Source: Acanthaster planci (lineage: Eukaryota; Echinodermata; Asteroidea; Valvatida; Acanthasteridae). Taken from it: a DNA stretch of 47,228 bases. Below, in pieces: positions 42,865 through 47,228 of this stretch; position 1 is the first letter of the stretch, and each line of letters begins with the position of its first letter. Where the stretch lies: positions 19,476-66,703 of the forward strand of contig NW_019091426.1 in assembly GCF_001949145.1 (NCBI RefSeq), read 5' to 3'. A model generated the notes under the pieces. It was not told the DNA's origin and searched no databases. It saw nothing but the letters and a program-made list of their open reading frames with translations. A program made the translations under genes and the position numbers.

Positions 42865-43145
42865 TGGAGGATCGGCCGATGAATCTGATGAGTGGCCTGT
42901 CGATGGACGAGCTAGAGAGAATTTTCTTTCCTGGCCATCCAGAGTTGATCCGGGAGATTGTATCGATCAGCAACCACGACTTGCCAGGCCTGAGAGGGGC
43001 TGGAGTGCACACCCCAAATGGGTCGTCATCGGCGGGCTCTGCCCACCTCATTGACAGTTTGTCTCTCAGACCTGTCCGGAGTGGGGACTACCTTTGTCTA
43101 CCAGGAGGACACTGGAGGCCAGCTGACTGCATACCAAGATGGAAG
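42865..43145 (+). CDS. B4GALT-like gene, exon 3
   Basis: 281 bases, phase 1 to 0. It encodes a stretch with SMDELERIFFPGHPELI, a Ser-rich loop and, at its end, YLCLPGGHWRPADCIPRWK. The G-G-x-W/Y-x-P-x-D-C-x-P block is the hallmark just before the catalytic fold in B4GALT enzymes, and the Cys is one of the conserved disulfide partners. The donor after WK is GTACAA at 43146. An open frame starting at GTG 42864 overlaps it, but the splice phases favour the acceptor at 42863-42864. Confidence 0.85.
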
Positions 43146-45086
43146 GTACAAGAAGACCCCTTCAAGGACTCGTGTAGTACAAATCGTATTTGATTAAGTT
43201 ATTGAGACGGACCTCAGCCTTTCTTATGTGGATTTGTGAGAGTAGTTCAAAGGCTGTTTTGCTCCTTTGTGTTGGTTCAAATTTCCATATTCGCGAGCCC
43301 AGACGTAATGTCATCACATAACAACATAAATAAAATGCTTTCTTTCCTTGTTAGTTCCCCAATATTCTTGCTTTGCTTTGTTGAGCACATTTTAGTGAGT
43401 GACATGTAAATCACAAGAAAGATGTGCAGGAACTTGGCACAAAAGCTGGCACCTGATGATCGTTAATGGCAAACAGGAATGTGGAAATGTGAATGAAGAA
43501 GCTAATCAGTTATTCATCCTGTTTCAGGCAAATGGCAAATTAACTGTTTGGTATTTACTGACATGTGTTTTTTATATAAAAAGGGCACCATAATAAGCAT
43601 TAAGAGGTTAAGTTATGGACAATTTGATTGTCCCCTTTTGACTTTATTGCATGCTAATGAAATGCAGAAACCTACATTTGAGTGGGATTTGGAAAAGTGA
43701 CCCCCTGAGAGAGTTTATCCCTATTTTTGTTGGGCTTATCAGTGAAACCCTTGTCGGACACACCTTTTTTGTTTAACTTCATAATCTCCTTGGGATTAAA
43801 TGCTCTGAAAAGTGTGCTTAGAATTGCTCATGCTTTTCCAAACAACAGGGAGGATTGCTTTGGTCATGTCAATCAGGGAAGACACTGGGCAGTTTATAGG
43901 TTTTTATGTTCATACTGTGAACCCAAATTTACTTCTTGAGAACATCTCTTAGAGGGGCTGCTTTCTTGCTTTAATGATTATCGCCCAACAGTGAACCATC
44001 AAAGAAAAAGGAAATATAGGAAACAACATAACCAAGAGCAAATCACTAACATTTTTTTGTGAACAAACAAAGCTAAAGCTTTCTGCTGGAGTATCATCAC
44101 GGTTTTGTTGTTTTGTTTTAATGGCGCTTTCAACCAATCAGGCTACTTGCGCCAAGAACTAGACGTTTATTCATACACTTTATTAATCTGCATCACATTA
44201 CGGAGTTAGGAAGAAAGTCCCGTTTTTGAGGTAGGAGGAAACCGGAGGACCCGGAAAAACCTGTGAGAGCGAGTATATACTGGAAACCAATTAATGTACT
44301 TAAAGCCTAAGACAAGCCGAGAATCAAACCCGGGCGTCATTGGTGCTAAGCGAGGAAAGAACCGCTACGCTGACCCACACCCCCATCACTGTTTTGCTTA
44401 TGAATACAGAAAATTTGCTATGGGCCTCGAGTTTGACCAAAAGAGGGCGCTATCGTCTTAGCAGCGGAGGCTCCTTTGGTACTAACTGTGCATCGCTGGT
44501 GCACGAACGACTAGGAAACGCGAGCTTTGCAGTCGGATCGCTACCAGCAACCGCTACCGACTAACGCGGCTCTTTTCAACTGAGGGGGTGCTTTTGCAGA
44601 TAGCCCCCCCAAAAAGTACCTTTTAACAAAGCAAAATGAAAATTAAGGTTAAATAAAACACAGACTACTTTCAAGGACTGTTGTGAAAAGACTGCATTGT
44701 ATACACCTGTGAAATAAAGTCTGATTTACTCCTTAGCAGGCCTCAATCCTTCAATTATTTTTATCATGGGTTTCAAGCCTAGTATGAGAGGTCAGAGTAG
44801 TTAATGAGAATTCGGTCAGAGGAAAGGCAGTGAACGGTTTTCCTTGGTAGTTGTAAATGATCGATCCACTTAGAAGCTGCAAGAAAAGAAAAACATACAT
44901 TCACTACAACTTAGGTTGACAATCGTACATGCGTGTAGTTCAGTGAAGAACAGATTTGTTGATGCATCCGCGGTGTTCTACGGTCTCTATATTACTAATG
45001 TAATATCGAGGTCGAAACTGCAAACTAGTTGTGTTGGTAAATAATTCTTTTATTTTTTCTTTGTCTTTTCCTTTTGCATTTCACAG
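43146..45086. other. Intron 3 with a SINE
   Basis: No coding exon seen. Contains the tRNA-derived SINE (about 44216-44383). The acceptor is preceded by a strong T-rich tract (45050-45075) and CACAG (45082-45086). Confidence 0.7.
44216..44383 (-). mobile_element. tRNA-derived SINE
   Basis: On the minus strand the 5' end reads GTGGGTCAGCGTAGCGGTTC, close to a tRNA A box. GGGTTTGATTC follows about 35 bases later and fits a B box (GGTTCGANTC). The body ends with TTTTTCCGGGTCCTCCGGTT and TCCTCC, a tail motif common to animal SINEs. No poly-A or target duplication was defined. It is not a folded functional tRNA gene. Confidence 0.65.
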
Positions 45087-45203
45087 GTCGCCATTGTTGT
45101 GCCTTACAGAAACCGCACCATTCAGCTATCACTTTTCTTGCGATACATGATTCCGTTTCTGCAAAAACAGCGTCTGGAATTCGCTATCTACATTGTGAAC
45201 CAG
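45087..45203 (+). CDS. B4GALT-like gene, exon 4
   Basis: 117 bases, phase 0 to 0, 39 residues: VAIVVPYRNRTIQLSLFLRY, then a hydrophobic helix and LEFAIYIVNQ. V-A-I-V-V-P-Y-R-N-R is the first strand of the catalytic fold, with the P-F/Y-R-x-R motif that holds the UDP-galactose uridine. Flanks are TTTCACAG before and GTAAGG after. The exon size and content match the family exon bearing the P-F-R-x-R block. Confidence 0.95.
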
Positions 45204-45723
45204 GTAAGGCCCGAGGGTGCTGTTGGTATTGATTAGTGCTGAAAAGAAGTCAAGAAAAGTGACCGCTCTCTACATGAAAACTCTAAATAGCTTGATGGTC
45301 TTTCCAAACTGCGCAAGCAAGAGAGTGAAGCTAGGGGATGGCTCGCGACTCCCTTCATTGGAATTTCCAAAGAGAACTGTCCAACCGCTCCTTTTATTTG
45401 AAAGCATCTGTCGCTCTGTGGAGTAGAATTTGAAGGACACTAAGGACGGCGACCTCTGTGATAGCCAGCAACTTTTCCATTTCACACAGATAAGAGAGAA
45501 AAGCTCACAGATTGCCAACTTGTGGTCTTTAAAACATGTTAACATTTAGCCGTAGTACCTACTTGATAATGGATGACAGAGTGCCCACTCCAGTGAAAAG
45601 AGCCATTTGAAATGCTTAGTGATAGCGTAACTGTGGCATCCAGATTAATCTAGACGCTAGAGAAGTTTCTTTATGCATTATGAGTTGACTGTTTACTTGC
45701 AAATCTGATTTTATCTGATTCAG
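45204..45723. other. Intron 4
   Basis: Starts GTAAGG and ends TTCAG. No other feature. Confidence 0.9.
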
Positions 45724-45911
45724 GCGAACAATAATGCCTTCAACCGTGGAATGCTGCTCAACGTGGGCTACCTGGAAGCCCTGAAATTCACCCAGTGGGA
45801 CTGTTTCATCTTTCACGATGTTGACCACCACCCACAAAGTGAATTCAACTACTACGGATGTGTGGACCTCCCACGCCATTTCATCAGTGGAGCTGACAAC
45901 CGGAATTACAA
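45724..45911 (+). CDS. B4GALT-like gene, exon 5 (DVD motif)
   Basis: 188 bases, phase 0 to 2, 62 residues. It begins with NNNAFNRGMLLNVGYLEAL, the F-N-R-x-x-L-L-N-V-G block that contacts donor nucleotide. FIFHDVDHHPQSEFNYYGC follows: D-V-D (45817-45825) is the metal-binding motif. In human B4GALT1 the D-V-D is followed by L-I-P; here it is H-H-P. The end has PRHFISGADNRNYK, the region of the P-R-H-x-S block. The donor is GTAAGC at 45912. Confidence 0.95.
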
Positions 45912-46571
45912 GTAAGCCAGCCTTTGGAAAGCAGAGTCCGTGAAATGTGTCGTTGGAGAGCATTGAAAGGGTCAGAGTAGGGAAATCAAAGGAAAATTAC
46001 GCATGCATTACCTTACCTTGCTTGCGTGCCTTGTAATTATACAACAATATTGCATCCTTTTTTATAGTTTAACTGAAAAGCAGTCGGGCCAATTTCACCC
46101 CAATTTACACCGTCATTTTGTCACAACTCCTTTTACCGAATCAAATCTTGGGTTTTCCTTGAGGTACCTTTTGTTTCACTTTAGTGTAACATTTGTGAAA
46201 ATCGAAAAACGGCTCCCATTTAATTTTTACTCTTCCAAGATAGTGGAGTATCCTGATAAACCCAGAAATTGTGATGTCCGCTTTTAATATTTAACACAAC
46301 AAAATTAATAGACTCCAGTACTGTTCCACTTCTACTTGTATGTCTGTTTTCTAAAGAAAATTAAGAGTTTAATATTTCTTTCAATGTAGTCTGTTTGTGA
46401 GTTCGTTGTGTTGTTCACCAATTGGAGTGCGTTAGAAAAATTAGAAAAAAACTGAATATAAGTTGTTCTTGGCAATTGAAAAGCCGCCGTTTAAATCTGC
46501 ATTCATTGTGTATGTAAACAATTAACTTTTCATAATGCCGTTAACCCTTCTCTTCTGGCGTTACACCACAG
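45912..46571. other. Intron 5
   Basis: GTAAGC donor, CACCACAG acceptor. The frame 46003-46287 has no recognisable domain. Confidence 0.85.
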
Positions 46572-46811
46572 GGTTCCCTATTCAGCATCCTTCGGCGGTG
46601 TGAACGGTTTTACCACAGCGCAGTTCAGGCAGATCAACGGGTTTGGTAATGTCTACCAGGGCTGGTGTTGCGAGGACGACGACCTTGAAATAAGAACCCG
46701 GATGGCAGGCCTGAAAAAACCCCGCCGCCGGGGCAAAGTTGGGTATTACAAGGCTGTCAGCCTGAACCACAACAAAATTAAGACGCGACTGGGTGAACTT
46801 GAAAAAGTCAA
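46572..46811 (+). CDS. B4GALT-like gene, exon 6 (acceptor and catalytic block)
   Basis: 240 bases, phase 2 to 2. VPYSASFGGVNGFTTAQF is the strand and loop that hold the acceptor sugar. INGFGNVYQGWCCEDDDLEI carries the E-D-D-D catalytic block (46672-46683), preceded by C-C where most B4GALTs have W-G-W-G-G (here GWCC). The C-terminal part, YYKAVSLNHNK, corresponds to the R-M-I-R-H-S region that supplies Met and His ligands of the Mn ion in B4GALT1. The His is present but the Met position is Ser. The donor is GTGAGT at 46812. Confidence 0.95.
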
Positions 46812-47198
46812 GTGAGTGTTTGTGAGTGACATAATCATGAGTTTAGACATAATGATGACTTTATTCATGAATGGACCAGCTTTTTTTATTTCAAAAAAGG
46901 CAGGCCAAAGCATGCCAGCTCCGTCACATTCAGTGCATGTGCGGCGCATGGCCGCCCTTACATGGCCGACTATACTTTATACATTTACATGAACGTCTTC
47001 TCGCATGGTTCACCTGGGTCATTTAGTTTGTGCATTGAAGGCCTTGGATCCAAACAGATTGGCCACAGGAATCGTTTGGTTACTCTCCCAAGCTGTGATA
47101 GGAGAGGAAAGCAAAATACATTTCCCTTTATGTGAATAACTATTCAAAAACATATCAACAGAAGCCTGTGTACTTTTTTCCTGGTGTTCTTTTTTTAG
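46812..47198. other. Intron 6
   Basis: GTGAGT donor, T-rich tract and TTTTTTAG acceptor (47191-47198). No other feature. Confidence 0.8.
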
Positions 47199-47228
47199 GC
47201 TGAATGTCAAGAGTAAGTTAAAGGCACT
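47199..47228 (+). CDS. B4GALT-like gene, start of exon 7 (cut by the window)
   Basis: With two bases carried over from exon 6, the frame reads K-L-N-V-K-S-K-L-K-A, open to the window edge. It fits the basic helix near the C-terminus of B4GALT proteins (family N-x-x-R-x-x-x-x-x-D-G-L region to follow). Confidence 0.75.

Noticed and set aside
44320-44383. Functional tRNA gene
   Set aside because: A- and B-box-like motifs are present, but the sequence does not fold as a clean cloverleaf and continues into a SINE tail.
1-47228. CRISPR arrays, operons or bacterial genes
   Set aside because: No regularly spaced repeats with unique spacers and no prokaryotic gene layout; introns and eukaryotic transposons show a eukaryotic nuclear region.

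Overview
The window reads as nuclear DNA of a marine invertebrate animal, perhaps a cnidarian or another early-branching or deuterostome invertebrate. The evidence is a spliced host gene with GT-AG introns, a tRNA-derived SINE, and a dense nest of decayed eukaryotic transposons (DIRS, CR1-like, two BEL/Pao, one Polinton/Maverick-like). I cannot name the species. There is no prokaryotic gene organisation, no rRNA and no CRISPR array.

Layout. 1-7085 is a mosaic of broken retroelements: DIRS-type tyrosine-recombinase fragments on the minus strand, and two partial copies of one CR1-like non-LTR element (ORF1 with SAP and SGNH-esterase domains, start of the ORF2 endonuclease) on the plus strand. 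Two single-N positions (4180, 5749) lie at duplicated breakpoints, so assembly error is possible here. 7648-8001 is a small I-PpoI-like His-Cys box nuclease ORF, followed by a 16-bp minisatellite. 8395-13091 is an old, 5'-truncated BEL/Pao copy with two interruptions. 13092-15640 has no recognisable gene.

16267 to the right edge is best explained as one host gene, a beta-1,4-galactosyltransferase-like (B4GALT) type II Golgi enzyme. Six complete exons and the start of a seventh join with matching reading phases: 16267-16447, 39803-39898, 42865-43145, 45087-45203, 45724-45911, 46572-46811 and 47199 onward. The gene continues past the window.

Intron 1 (about 23.4 kb) holds most of the remaining content. 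It contains an antisense BEL/Pao element with both LTRs (17416-24669), and a degraded Polinton/Maverick (adintovirus-like) element (about 24867-35601). The Polinton has a protein-primed-type DNA polymerase B, retroviral-type integrase, packaging ATPase, a probable major capsid protein and several unnamed small genes; a MITE-like insertion interrupts it. About 3 kb of diverged repeats rich in TGACGTCA and TCACGTGA palindromes follow. Intron 2 holds a 2.4-kb element with inverted ends and a C2H2 zinc-finger ORF. Intron 3 holds a SINE.

Every mobile-element gene here carries frameshifts, stops or lost catalytic residues, except the short His-Cys nuclease ORF, which is open but lacks two expected key residues. 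The host gene is the only locus that looks intact. The most unusual items are the Polinton's unassigned genes, the 2.4-kb zinc-finger element, the His-Cys nuclease ORF and the palindrome-rich repeat field.
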